This document shows, in pieces, positions 8,396 to 15,763 of a stretch of 64,000 bases of DNA. The translations under genes were made by a program, and so were the position numbers. The stretch covers positions 885,001 through 949,000 of the forward strand of contig JADJQW010000003.1 of NCBI GenBank assembly GCA_016712535.1, in the 5' to 3' direction. The stretch comes from Flavobacteriales bacterium. Lineage in GTDB: Bacteria > Bacteroidota > Bacteroidia > Flavobacteriales_F > PHOS-HE28. The stretch's first letter is position 1. Each line of letters starts with the position of its first letter. The notes beneath the pieces are model-generated. The model made no database searches. It was not told where the DNA came from and saw nothing but the letters and a program-made list of their open reading frames with translations.

Positions 8396-10534
8396 ATGGG
8401 CCGCAACCGCTCACTCGTTCTCGGGCTTCTGGTCGCTGGGCCCTCGCTCGCGATCCAGGTGAATGTGCAGTTCGTGCCCGCCACGTGCAGCCAATGCAAT
8501 GGCGCTGCCCAGGCCTTCGTCACCGGTGGCACGCCTCCGTACTCCTATCTCTGGTCCCCGAACCCGGCCAACGGCCAAGGCACCAACCAGATCTGGGACC
8601 TCTGCCCGGGTCAATGGTCGGTCCTGGTCACCGATGCGGTGGGGGCAACCGCCACAGCCGATTTCACCATTGATGCGCTGCCTGGGCTTTCTCCATTCCT
8701 GCAGGCGCAGCCACTCCTCTCGGATTGCATGGGCGGTTGCAATGGTTGGGCCGTGGCCTATGTGAATTCGTTCGGTGGGACTCCACCTTACAACTACAGC
8801 TGGGGGATGATCGACACGGGCCTCATGGGGCCGGGTTCCGTCACCTTCCAAGGCCTTTGCACCGGCACCACGCCGATATCCGTCGTGGATGCTCAAGGAT
8901 GCACCGGGCTGATCCAAGCCACGGTGGGCATGGAGTCCATCTCCACTCCGTCCGTCGGTGCATTGCCTGCTTGCGGCACATGGGCGAACGGCGCCATCAT
9001 CGCATCTGGACCCGGTGACAACCCGGTTTTCCGGGTTCAAGGCGGATCAGGCTTCGATTCCCTGTATGTGCTTTCGGGTTTCCCGCCCTTCACGCTGGGT
9101 GGTGTGCCTGCCGGTGAGTACTCGGTCTCGCCCATGGGCTTGGCGCCTTGGGGCGGAGGATATCTGGACCTCTGGTGCACGGCTCCCGCGATGGTCACCG
9201 TGCCCGCCCTTCCACAGCCGTGCGGCACCTTGACCGGCCTGATCTACCACGATGCCGATCAGGACTGCGCGCTGAACAACTTCGACATCCGACTGCCTTA
9301 TCGGGTGCTGAGCATTGAGCCTGGGGGCGTCTTCACGATCAGCGATGCCAACGGACAGTTCGCACGCAACCTGTCCAACGGCAGCTACAACCTGGCACAA
9401 GGCGCCCTCACGGATGAAGTGCCGTTCTGCCCGGCTTCGGGTTCAACGGCATTCACCATCAGCACCACCACGCCCACCGCTTATGTCGAATTCGCCAACC
9501 TGAGCACCGCGCCCCACGACGTTAGCGTTCAACTTACCAGTTCGGCAGCGCGGCCGGGCTTCGCCACGCAGGTGTGGGTCACGGTGAGCAACAACTCCGC
9601 CTTCCCAAGCGGCGATGTGACGGTGGACCTGGACTTCGATCCGCTGTTGCTGAACCCCTCGACAACACAGCCTTGGGACTTCGGCGTGATCGCTCCGTAC
9701 CAATCCATCACCCTTTCCTTCACGGCGAACCTGCCACCGGATGCGGGCCTGGTGGGCAACGTGCTCACGTACACGGCCACGGCTGGCAACACCGCCAGTG
9801 AACCCGACCTCTCGAACAACAGCGCATCGCTCGACGTGACCATCACCGCCAGCTATGACCCGAACGACAAGGTGGGCACGGCCAACGCCAGCGGGAGCAC
9901 GACGCAGTACTTCATCGGCAATGATGAGTGGATCGACTATGTGATCCGCTTCCAGAACACCGGCACGGATACAGCATTCACCGTCGTGGTCCGCGATGCG
10001 ATCGAGGAAGGCCTGGACATGATGAGCCTGGAGATCCTGGGCGCTTCGCATCCGTTCACGCCTTCGATGGACGAGGGTCGCGAACTGGTCTTCACCTTTC
10101 CGGATATCCAGCTGCCGGACAGCACCACGGACCTGCTGGGCAGTCAGGGCTTCGTGGCTTTCCGGCTGAGACCAATGCCGCCGCTGGTGCCCGGCACCGT
10201 CATCGAGAACATCGCCAATATCTACTTTGATTTCAATGATCCCGTGATCACCGAGCCGAGCGTGCTGGTGGCGGAGTTCAGCACGGGGGAGCAGGACGCG
10301 AATGCGTGGGATCTGAGCGTCTTCCCTAATCCTGGACGGGATCGAATCACCATTCAGGCTGCTGGAGCCTTCAGCGTGCGCGTTATGGACCTCTTGGGCC
10401 GGGAGGTCCTGCATTCCGGCTGGGGGGGCGGCGTGATGGAGATGGACGCCTCAGGGCTCCGCTCGGGAGCCTATGTGCTGCACGTGATCAGGTCCAATGG
10501 GGACACCGTCCAAAGGCCTTGGATGAAGAATTGA
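8396..10534 (+). CDS. T9SS-exported surface protein, paralog 5 of 5
   Basis: 712 aa. Signal peptide SLVLGLLVAGPSLA, then two SprB-like units (GGTPPYSYLWSP and GGTPPYNYSWG) rather than the single one in paralogs 2-4, each preceded by a Cys-x2-Cys or Cys-x3-Cys element. The SdrD-B-like module reads HDADQDC. The DPNDK...RFQNTGTDTAF...IYFDFNDPVITEP module is present, and a sorting domain (VFPNPGRDRI) ends VQRPWMKN. It is the most divergent of the five and closes the array. No clear terminator follows; a 35-codon frame begins 65 bp downstream. Confidence 0.87.
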   Translation: MGRNRSLVLGLLVAGPSLAIQVNVQFVPATCSQCNGAAQAFVTGGTPPYSYLWSPNPANGQGTNQIWDLCPGQWSVLVTDAVGATATADFTIDALPGLSPFLQAQPLLSDCMGGCNGWAVAYVNSFGGTPPYNYSWGMIDTGLMGPGSVTFQGLCTGTTPISVVDAQGCTGLIQATVGMESISTPSVGALPACGTWANGAIIASGPGDNPVFRVQGGSGFDSLYVLSGFPPFTLGGVPAGEYSVSPMGLAPWGGGYLDLWCTAPAMVTVPALPQPCGTLTGLIYHDADQDCALNNFDIRLPYRVLSIEPGGVFTISDANGQFARNLSNGSYNLAQGALTDEVPFCPASGSTAFTISTTTPTAYVEFANLSTAPHDVSVQLTSSAARPGFATQVWVTVSNNSAFPSGDVTVDLDFDPLLLNPSTTQPWDFGVIAPYQSITLSFTANLPPDAGLVGNVLTYTATAGNTASEPDLSNNSASLDVTITASYDPNDKVGTANASGSTTQYFIGNDEWIDYVIRFQNTGTDTAFTVVVRDAIEEGLDMMSLEILGASHPFTPSMDEGRELVFTFPDIQLPDSTTDLLGSQGFVAFRLRPMPPLVPGTVIENIANIYFDFNDPVITEPSVLVAEFSTGEQDANAWDLSVFPNPGRDRITIQAAGAFSVRVMDLLGREVLHSGWGGGVMEMDASGLRSGAYVLHVIRSNGDTVQRPWMKN

Positions 10535-10599
10535 CCGCTTCTAAGCAACCATTCCCCAGCCGCCCGTCATTGGTGTGCTCTTACAAAAGGACCCGCACC

Positions 10600-10707
10600 A
10601 TGGACCGCACCCGCAACTCGGACCGCTCCGCCCTGATCCGCACCAGCATGCTGCTCTTCGCCCTGCTGGCCGTGGCCTCGTTCGCCCTCGCCCGCGTAGT
10701 GGCGTAG
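10600..10707 (+). CDS. Small single-pass membrane protein (hypothetical)
   Basis: 35 codons from the ATG at 10600, preceded by AAAAGGA about 10 nt upstream, which could serve as a ribosome binding site. The product has a basic N-terminus (MDRTRNSDRSALIR) and one hydrophobic segment (about 18-35, MLLFALLAVASFALARVVA). The codon choice resembles its neighbours. It lies just downstream of the five-paralog array and converges with the SGNH gene 3 bp away. Family unknown; it may be an untranslated tail. Confidence 0.4.
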   Translation: MDRTRNSDRSALIRTSMLLFALLAVASFALARVVA

Positions 10708-10710
10708 CAC

Positions 10711-11673
10711 TCAGCGGTGCCTCGGCTCCGGCAGCCAGCCGCGCCGTTCCAGCGTATCGATCAGCGCTTCATTGAACAGTTCCACGCCCGCCTGATTCAG
10801 GTGCCCCTTCGTGAAGAAGTGAAGGCTGTCTGAGAGTTCAACCTTGCCGTTCATGTTGATGTATCGCCCGCTCGCTGCCATGCGCTGCGCGAACGCATCG
10901 TGGCCCGAGAATCCGTTCTCGTAGTACCAGCGGGTCATCGGGGCCTCAACGAGGATCACCTCAACGCCTTGCTCGCGCAACGCGCCCAGCGCCCGTTCAA
11001 AGGCATCCCATTGCATCGGCATCGGTTCCGCCGGCTCGCGCTTCAGGCTCCCCGTCTGATCGAAGTTCCCCGACCTGCGCTCCACGAAGCCGCCATCGAT
11101 ATAGGCATCCTTGCCGCGGACCCGGGCTTCCGCCAGGCGCTCATCGGCACCAATGGCTTGCCGCACCAGGCCGTAGGCGAGCGCATTCCAAGTGAGCACA
11201 TTGGGCAATCGAAGCGCCATGCCTACGGTGTGCATGTCGATCGGGCGGTTGGCGATCAGGTCCACTGCCGACTCGATGCCATCGGCGCGGAACGGGTTGG
11301 GATGCACCTCCATGATCACCAGCTTGGGACTCAGCTTCGGCATGTCCGCTTCAACGAGCAGATCCGTCTGCAGCAATGATTGGGCTGAGGAACCGAGGTT
11401 GAAGGAGGTGAAGCCATGCTGCCGCCAGATGCGCGGGTCGAATCCGCGGTAGGCATGGGAGCTGCCGATGAACACGATATCGACCGGCTGATGCTGCTCG
11501 AGGTCCTGCATGCGCGAGCGCTCGTGGCCATAGCTGTTCAGCGGGTAACGGATATTCGGTGTGTAGGCATTGGGCAGCGCGATGCTGAACAGGGCCATGA
11601 GCATCGGATAGAGGGCAGCGGTGAAGAGGCCGAAGCCCAGCACGCGCATCAGGAAGGGGAGGAGGGCGCGCAT
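10711..11673 (-). CDS. SGNH-like partner of the MBOAT acyltransferase
   Basis: 320 aa. The open frame reaches further upstream, but the start chosen is the ATG at 11673, which shares one base with the stop of the MBOAT gene (TGATG). The N-terminus has one membrane anchor (FLMRVLGFGLFTAALYPMLMALF). An SGNH-hydrolase-like fold follows: block I Ser in DIVFIGSSHAYRGFDP (about residue 72), and a late DSLHFFTKGHLNQAG segment holding the expected Asp/His pair. Such proteins act with MBOAT enzymes, like DltD or AlgX/AlgJ, in O-acylation of envelope polymers. The substrate cannot be told from sequence. Confidence 0.72.
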   Translation of the reverse strand: MRALLPFLMRVLGFGLFTAALYPMLMALFSIALPNAYTPNIRYPLNSYGHERSRMQDLEQHQPVDIVFIGSSHAYRGFDPRIWRQHGFTSFNLGSSAQSLLQTDLLVEADMPKLSPKLVIMEVHPNPFRADGIESAVDLIANRPIDMHTVGMALRLPNVLTWNALAYGLVRQAIGADERLAEARVRGKDAYIDGGFVERRSGNFDQTGSLKREPAEPMPMQWDAFERALGALREQGVEVILVEAPMTRWYYENGFSGHDAFAQRMAASGRYINMNGKVELSDSLHFFTKGHLNQAGVELFNEALIDTLERRGWLPEPRHR

Positions 11674-13112
11674 CAGAACTGGAAATAGATGAAGGGCACT
11701 TCGCCCACGGCCATGTAGATGCCGATGACCGCGATCAGCAGCGCATAGAAGCCCCATCGAAGCGGCCAGGGCCAGCGCAGGCCGAGGCGCTCCAGCGCGA
11801 ACTGATGCTCGCGTCCAATCCACTCCAGCAGCACGAAGAAGCCGATGAGCCACGGGAGCGGCGCGTATTCGAACTCAGGCGATCGGAACAGCGAAGGGGA
11901 GAGCATGCCTCTCAGGTATTCGAACGCCTGACCAAGGTCCGCCGAGCGGAAGAAGACCCAGGCGATGCAGGTGAGCAGGAAAGTTGACCCGATGCGCAAG
12001 GCATCGCCCGGCTTGGGGAGCCAGCGACCGGCAGCCACGATCTCGATGTGCGTGCGATTCGATCCGCGCAGCAGCAGCGGCAGGAAGTACAGCGCATTCA
12101 GCGCGCCCCAGGCCATGAAGGTCCAATTGGCGCCGTGCCAGAATCCGCTCACGAGGAAGATGATGAAGGTGTTGCGCACCGCCATCCAGCGCCCGCCCTT
12201 GCTGCCGCCGAGCGGGATATAGAGGTAGTCGCGGAACCAGGTGCTGAGGCTGATGTGCCAGCGGCGCCAGAATTCCGCCATGTCGCGCGAGAAGTAGGGG
12301 AAGGCGAAGTTGCGCATGAGCGAGAAGCCGAAGAGCCGTGCGCATCCGATGGCGATGTCGCTGTACCCGCTGAAGTCGCCGTAGATCTGGAAGGCGAAGA
12401 GCACCGCGCCCAGCAGGAGCGTGCTGCCGCCCATGGTCTCGTGCTGACCGAAGATGCGGTCCACTTCCAGCGCGCAGTTGTCGGCGATCACCAGCTTCTT
12501 GAAAAGGCCCCAGAGCATCTGGCGCAATCCGTCGGCGGCCTTGGCCCGGTCGAAGCGCTGGAGCACGGCGAACTGCGGCAGCAGATTGGTGGCGCGCTCG
12601 ATCGGGCCGGCCACGAGCTGCGGGAAGAAGCTCACGTAGGCCGAGAAAGCCACCAGGTCGCGCGATGGCACGAGCTGCCTGCGGTACACATCGATGGAAT
12701 AGCTCAGGGTCTGGAAGGTGTAGAAGCTGATGCCGACCGGGAGGATGATGTCGAGCCGGGCTGCCGCGATGGGCATGCCCAGGAAGGTGAAGGCGCTGGC
12801 GAATTCAGCGGCGAAGAAGTTGAAGTACTTGAAGAAGCCCAGCAGTCCGAGGTTCACCACAAGGCTCGTGGCGAGCAGGGCCTTTCGCCGTGAGGGCTCC
12901 TCCGCGCGATCCCAGGCACGGACCACGGCATAATCCACCAGGGTGCTGAAGGCGAGCAGCGAAAGGAAGCGCCAATCCCACCAACCGTAGAACACATAGC
13001 TGGCCGCCAGCAGGATCAGGTTGCGGCGGGCGATGCTGGAGCCGCCGGCCAGCCAGTAGAGCAGGAAGACGACCGGCAGGAAGACGGCGAAATCGAGCGA
13101 GTTGAAGAGCAT
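11673..13112 (-). CDS. MBOAT family O-acyltransferase (AlgI-like)
   Basis: 479 aa, a polytopic membrane protein starting MLFNSLDFAVFLPVVFLLYW. It has the MBOAT signature: FWRRWHISLSTWFRDYLYIPLGG, with the conserved WHIS, and a downstream FWHGANWTFMAWGALNALY segment carrying the catalytic-type His. The length matches AlgI/DltB-type enzymes (about 470-500). These transfer acetyl or acyl groups across the membrane to extracytoplasmic glycans. It is translationally coupled to the SGNH-like gene downstream. No glycan biosynthesis genes adjoin it, so the acceptor is unknown. Confidence 0.93.
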   Translation of the reverse strand: MLFNSLDFAVFLPVVFLLYWLAGGSSIARRNLILLAASYVFYGWWDWRFLSLLAFSTLVDYAVVRAWDRAEEPSRRKALLATSLVVNLGLLGFFKYFNFFAAEFASAFTFLGMPIAAARLDIILPVGISFYTFQTLSYSIDVYRRQLVPSRDLVAFSAYVSFFPQLVAGPIERATNLLPQFAVLQRFDRAKAADGLRQMLWGLFKKLVIADNCALEVDRIFGQHETMGGSTLLLGAVLFAFQIYGDFSGYSDIAIGCARLFGFSLMRNFAFPYFSRDMAEFWRRWHISLSTWFRDYLYIPLGGSKGGRWMAVRNTFIIFLVSGFWHGANWTFMAWGALNALYFLPLLLRGSNRTHIEIVAAGRWLPKPGDALRIGSTFLLTCIAWVFFRSADLGQAFEYLRGMLSPSLFRSPEFEYAPLPWLIGFFVLLEWIGREHQFALERLGLRWPWPLRWGFYALLIAVIGIYMAVGEVPFIYFQF

Positions 13113-13177
13113 GCCCTGCGGGACGGGATGAGGTCGCCAAAGATGGACGAAAGCCGCTGGATCAGGGGCCGCGCTGA

Positions 13178-13340
13178 GAGCCTATCGGGAATCTCCGCAT
13201 TCGGCTCCGCGATGGTCTTTGGCGCCCATACCTCGTTGCGCAAACCGTCACGTAGCCACCGCTATGCTCCGGTTCTCGCGCCTCGTCTGATCGCCATATC
13301 CTCCTCGCTCGCTTCGAAAGGGGAGATTCCCGATAGGCTC
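13178..13340. repeat. Perfect 19-bp inverted repeat bounding about 125 bp of noncoding DNA
   Basis: GAGCCTATCGGGAATCTCC at 13178-13196 is exactly reverse-complementary to 13322-13340. The enclosed 125 bp carries no convincing gene. The arrangement resembles a small palindromic intergenic element or MITE. The right arm ends 1 nt before the -7-like box of the downstream gene. Confidence 0.75.
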
Positions 13341-13341
13341 T

Positions 13342-13349
13342 TACTTTCG
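13342..13349 (+). promoter_or_regulatory. -7-like box TACTTTCG, 4 nt before ATG
   Basis: Matches the Bacteroidota -7 consensus TAnnTTTG with one mismatch and lies 4 nt upstream of the start at 13354. Transcription from it would give a leaderless or nearly leaderless mRNA. One of nine such placements in the window. Confidence 0.5.
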
Positions 13350-13353
13350 GACC

Positions 13354-13758
13354 ATGCCTGCCGTGGAACGCGTCTGCCTGGAATGCGGGGAGAAGATCGT
13401 GGGGCGCACCGATAAGCGCTTCTGCAGCGATGCCTGCCGCAACCTCTATCACTACCACACCAACAACGCGCCCATCAATTACGTGCGCAATGTGGTGAAC
13501 GCCCTGAAGCGCAACCGGCGGATCCTATCGGAATTGAACACGGGGGCCGAGGGCAAGACCAAGGTGCACCGCGACAAGCTGATCGAGAAGGGCTACACCT
13601 TCACCTACCACACCAACACGCACCGCACCAAGGCCGGAAATACCTACGTGTTCTGCTTCGAGCAGGGCTACCTGGAACTGGGCGAGAACTGGTTCATGCT
13701 CGTGCGCCGCGATGAGTACCTGGAGCGCGCAGGCGATACCGCGCGCAAGGAGAACTGA
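13354..13758 (+). CDS. Zinc-ribbon protein, conserved hypothetical
   Basis: 134 aa. The N-terminus has a CLECGEKI...FCSDACRNLYHY pattern (Cys at about 8, 11, 24 and 28), a treble-clef or zinc-ribbon-like site as in DUF2116-type proteins. The rest is a basic region (ALKRNRRILSEL) followed by a beta-rich C-terminal half (YTFTYHTNTHRTKAGNTYVFCFEQGYLELG). No catalytic motif is visible. It resembles short zinc-finger proteins common in Bacteroidota; DNA or RNA binding is plausible but unproven. The start is fixed by a -7-like box 4 nt upstream and by the Cys motif right after it. Confidence 0.7.
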   Translation: MPAVERVCLECGEKIVGRTDKRFCSDACRNLYHYHTNNAPINYVRNVVNALKRNRRILSELNTGAEGKTKVHRDKLIEKGYTFTYHTNTHRTKAGNTYVFCFEQGYLELGENWFMLVRRDEYLERAGDTARKEN

Positions 13759-13770
13759 GGAGCGCTTCCG

Positions 13771-13896
13771 CTAGCTCGCTGCCCAAATCAGCAGCACGAT
13801 CATGCCCAGGACCATCAGGGCGAAGAGCACGGGCCCTCCGATCTCGTTCTGCTCGGCTTCTTCCGGGAAATGGCCTTCGAAGTGGTTGTCGCTCAT
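13771..13896 (-). CDS. Small single-pass membrane protein (hypothetical)
   Basis: 41 aa: an acidic N-terminus (MSDNHFEGHFPEEAEQNE) and one C-terminal transmembrane segment (PVLFALMVLGMIVLLIWAA). It converges with the zinc-ribbon gene, leaving 12 bp between the stops. A perfect -7 box (TATATTTG) sits 31 nt upstream, which supports a real transcribed gene. Longer in-frame starts on this strand would read through that box and are less likely. Function unknown. Confidence 0.6.
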   Translation of the reverse strand: MSDNHFEGHFPEEAEQNEIGGPVLFALMVLGMIVLLIWAAS

Positions 13897-13927
13897 GGCG
13901 CTTGCCCGTTGTGGATGCGGGCCGGGC

Positions 13928-13935
13928 CAAATATA
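13928..13935 (-). promoter_or_regulatory. Bacteroidota -7 box TATATTTG for the 41-aa membrane protein
   Basis: Perfect match to TAnnTTTG on the minus strand, 31 nt before the ATG at 13896. No clear -33 TTG is seen at 19 nt spacing. Confidence 0.5.
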
Positions 13936-14121
13936 GGATCGGACGTAATGTCGCACTTCGATCCGATTCAGCTGGGGACACGCTGTTCCCCGCTGCCACC
14001 GCGCTTCAGCAGCGGCTGCACGAATCGTGCGCGCCACCGTGCCCGATTCCACGGCGCAATGCCGATCGAGCTGGTGTGAAAGGAGCACGGGCGGGCTCCA
14101 ACGATGCACCAGGGCTGTTTC

Positions 14122-14514
14122 TCAAAGCGCTTGCGCGGTCAACCATTGCCGCGCCTCCGCATCGGTGTTGAATACCTTGGTGGGGAAGCGTGCGGGGAAA
14201 AGGCTGAAGTACATGTTGGCCACCAGCGTCAATGACCGGCTGTCAACCAGCACGGCAAGCGCGGTGATGGATTCCGCATCCTGCCCGAAGAAATCCGTTT
14301 GCAATGCGGCGGGGTCCCAGTCCAACTCACCGAGCGCGATGAAGTACAGGGGTCCGCGACTAGTGTCGAGCAGTTCGCGCCGCGCCTGCATGCTCGCCAG
14401 CAGGCCGCCGACATCAATGCGCACATCCGGCCTTATGCGCACCTCCACATGGTTGCCGCCCATCAGTGCTATTTGCGCCATGGGCAGTTCGATGCATCGC
14501 AGTTCGCTGGGCAT
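14122..14514 (-). CDS. STAS/SpoIIAA-like small protein (DUF7793-type)
   Basis: 130 aa. Alternating beta/alpha pattern with no signal peptide: a strand-rich start (CIELPMAQIALMGGNHVEVRIRP), a central LLDTSRGPLYFIALGEL segment and a C-terminus FNTDAEARQWLTAQAL. The last motif (F.t..eA..WL) is typical of the SpoIIAA/STAS-like domains found as stand-alone proteins in Bacteroidota. No partner kinase or anti-sigma factor is nearby, so a regulatory role is only suggested. About 200 bp on its upstream side (14515-14710) shows no gene. Confidence 0.55.
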   Translation of the reverse strand: MPSELRCIELPMAQIALMGGNHVEVRIRPDVRIDVGGLLASMQARRELLDTSRGPLYFIALGELDWDPAALQTDFFGQDAESITALAVLVDSRSLTLVANMYFSLFPARFPTKVFNTDAEARQWLTAQAL

Positions 14515-14710
14515 TGTCCGGATTGAATTAGACGATCATCAACTGTGCAAGGTCTCCGCCGAAAGTAATCACTGCCCTGCCCCCGCAATGGTCTCGCCCA
14601 ACCGGGTGACCCACGCGGTGGTGATCCCAAGGGGCCGCGATGACAGCGTGTCTTGGAACCAAGTGAGGACCTTGGCGAGGCTTAAGGCCCCAGCCGTGGC
14701 AATAGAAATC

Positions 14711-15577
14711 CTACGGCCACCAGCAAGGCAGCTCAGCTGGTCGTTCCGGGTCGTTGAAGACTACCCGGCGAAGGCGCAGCTCTGTAGCAATGGCATGGAA
14801 CTCCGCTTCGTCGTAGCTGCGCCATCGACCGCCCGGCAGCCGCCGGAGACCGAAGCGATCGTTCTTCATCCTGATGTGGTAGTACGAGTATTCCGCCACG
14901 CTCCATTCGATGCCATGGCCTTGCCGGTATATGACCTTGCCGTTGCCATCGGACCGTACCTCAATGGATCCGACGCGCTTTCCGCTCGGGCACCATTGCT
15001 CAAAGTGTCTATCGTTACGTGAATGCCAGCGGCGCTCGGCCATCTGGCCGTTGGGGTAATAGTGGATCATGGTCTGCTCCTCCACTGACCGCGAATCGAG
15101 GTAATAGGTGATGCGCGCCAGTGAGTCGAAGGACCAGCATTGGCCTGAGCCTCCTCCGCCGAAGATCCGATCGAAGGCATCATCCGGCCACCCACGCAAC
15201 AGGCAGTATTCCTCCAAGTGGCCGTGCGGATCGTACCTGAACACCTCTTGCGTGCTGTCCGGAGCATACACCCGGATTTCCTCTACGCGCTCTGTTGGTT
15301 CAAACTCGAACCAAGTTCCGCAGCGGCGACCTTCGCTGTACTGCATGATGGCCGAATAGGTGCTATCGCCATGCGTGCGGATCACGATTCCGGAGAGCCG
15401 CGCGTGGGCGGGTTTCAAGCGGGAACTCCAGGTGAGGACCGTATCGCCGTATACGCCCATGCCGCAAGAGAGCAATGCCGAAGCCTCAGCGAAAGAAGGC
15501 GCTTGCCAACGGCGCTCTGGAATGGCTGGCGCTTGCGCGAACAGCGTGAGCGGGAAGGGGAGAAGGAGCCAGCGCAT
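14711..15577 (-). CDS. Exported MORN-like repeat protein
   Basis: 288 aa. Short signal peptide (MRWLLLPFPLTLFAQA). The body holds several YwqK/MORN-like beta repeats: YSEGRRCGTWFEFEP, YDPHGHLEEYCLL, YYPNGQMAERRWHS and CPSGKRVGSIEVRSDGNG. Such repeat proteins are frequent in Bacteroidota and often annotated as antitoxins, but no toxin gene is adjacent and the signal peptide argues for periplasmic or surface location. It is separated from ftsK upstream by a repeat-filled 186-bp gap. Function unknown. Confidence 0.6.
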   Translation of the reverse strand: MRWLLLPFPLTLFAQAPAIPERRWQAPSFAEASALLSCGMGVYGDTVLTWSSRLKPAHARLSGIVIRTHGDSTYSAIMQYSEGRRCGTWFEFEPTERVEEIRVYAPDSTQEVFRYDPHGHLEEYCLLRGWPDDAFDRIFGGGGSGQCWSFDSLARITYYLDSRSVEEQTMIHYYPNGQMAERRWHSRNDRHFEQWCPSGKRVGSIEVRSDGNGKVIYRQGHGIEWSVAEYSYYHIRMKNDRFGLRRLPGGRWRSYDEAEFHAIATELRLRRVVFNDPERPAELPCWWP

Positions 15578-15648
15578 AGTGCGCTAGGAACGTGATTGAG
15601 CGGTGCAGATTATGCGTGGCTCCGACGCTGGATGCTTGACTGGCAGAG

Positions 15649-15752
15649 GCAGGGTCGCCGAAGATGGCAGACCCTGCAAGGGCCCAAGGGCGCCTACATC
15701 GTGGAGGCCATTTAAACCACCGCAGGGTCTCCCGTCTTCGGGGACCCTGCGG
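15649..15752. repeat. Two homologous hairpins in opposite orientation (BIME-like)
   Basis: 15649-15677 is a hairpin with arms GCAGGGTC/GACCCTGC. 15720-15752 is a second with arms CCGCAGGGTC/GACCCTGCGG. Reverse-complementing the second gives 26 of 29 matches to the first, so this is a paired inverted repetitive element. The second hairpin lies just downstream of the ftsK stop and may also end transcription, although no T-run follows. Confidence 0.7.
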
Positions 15753-15763
15753 TCACAACCGAA

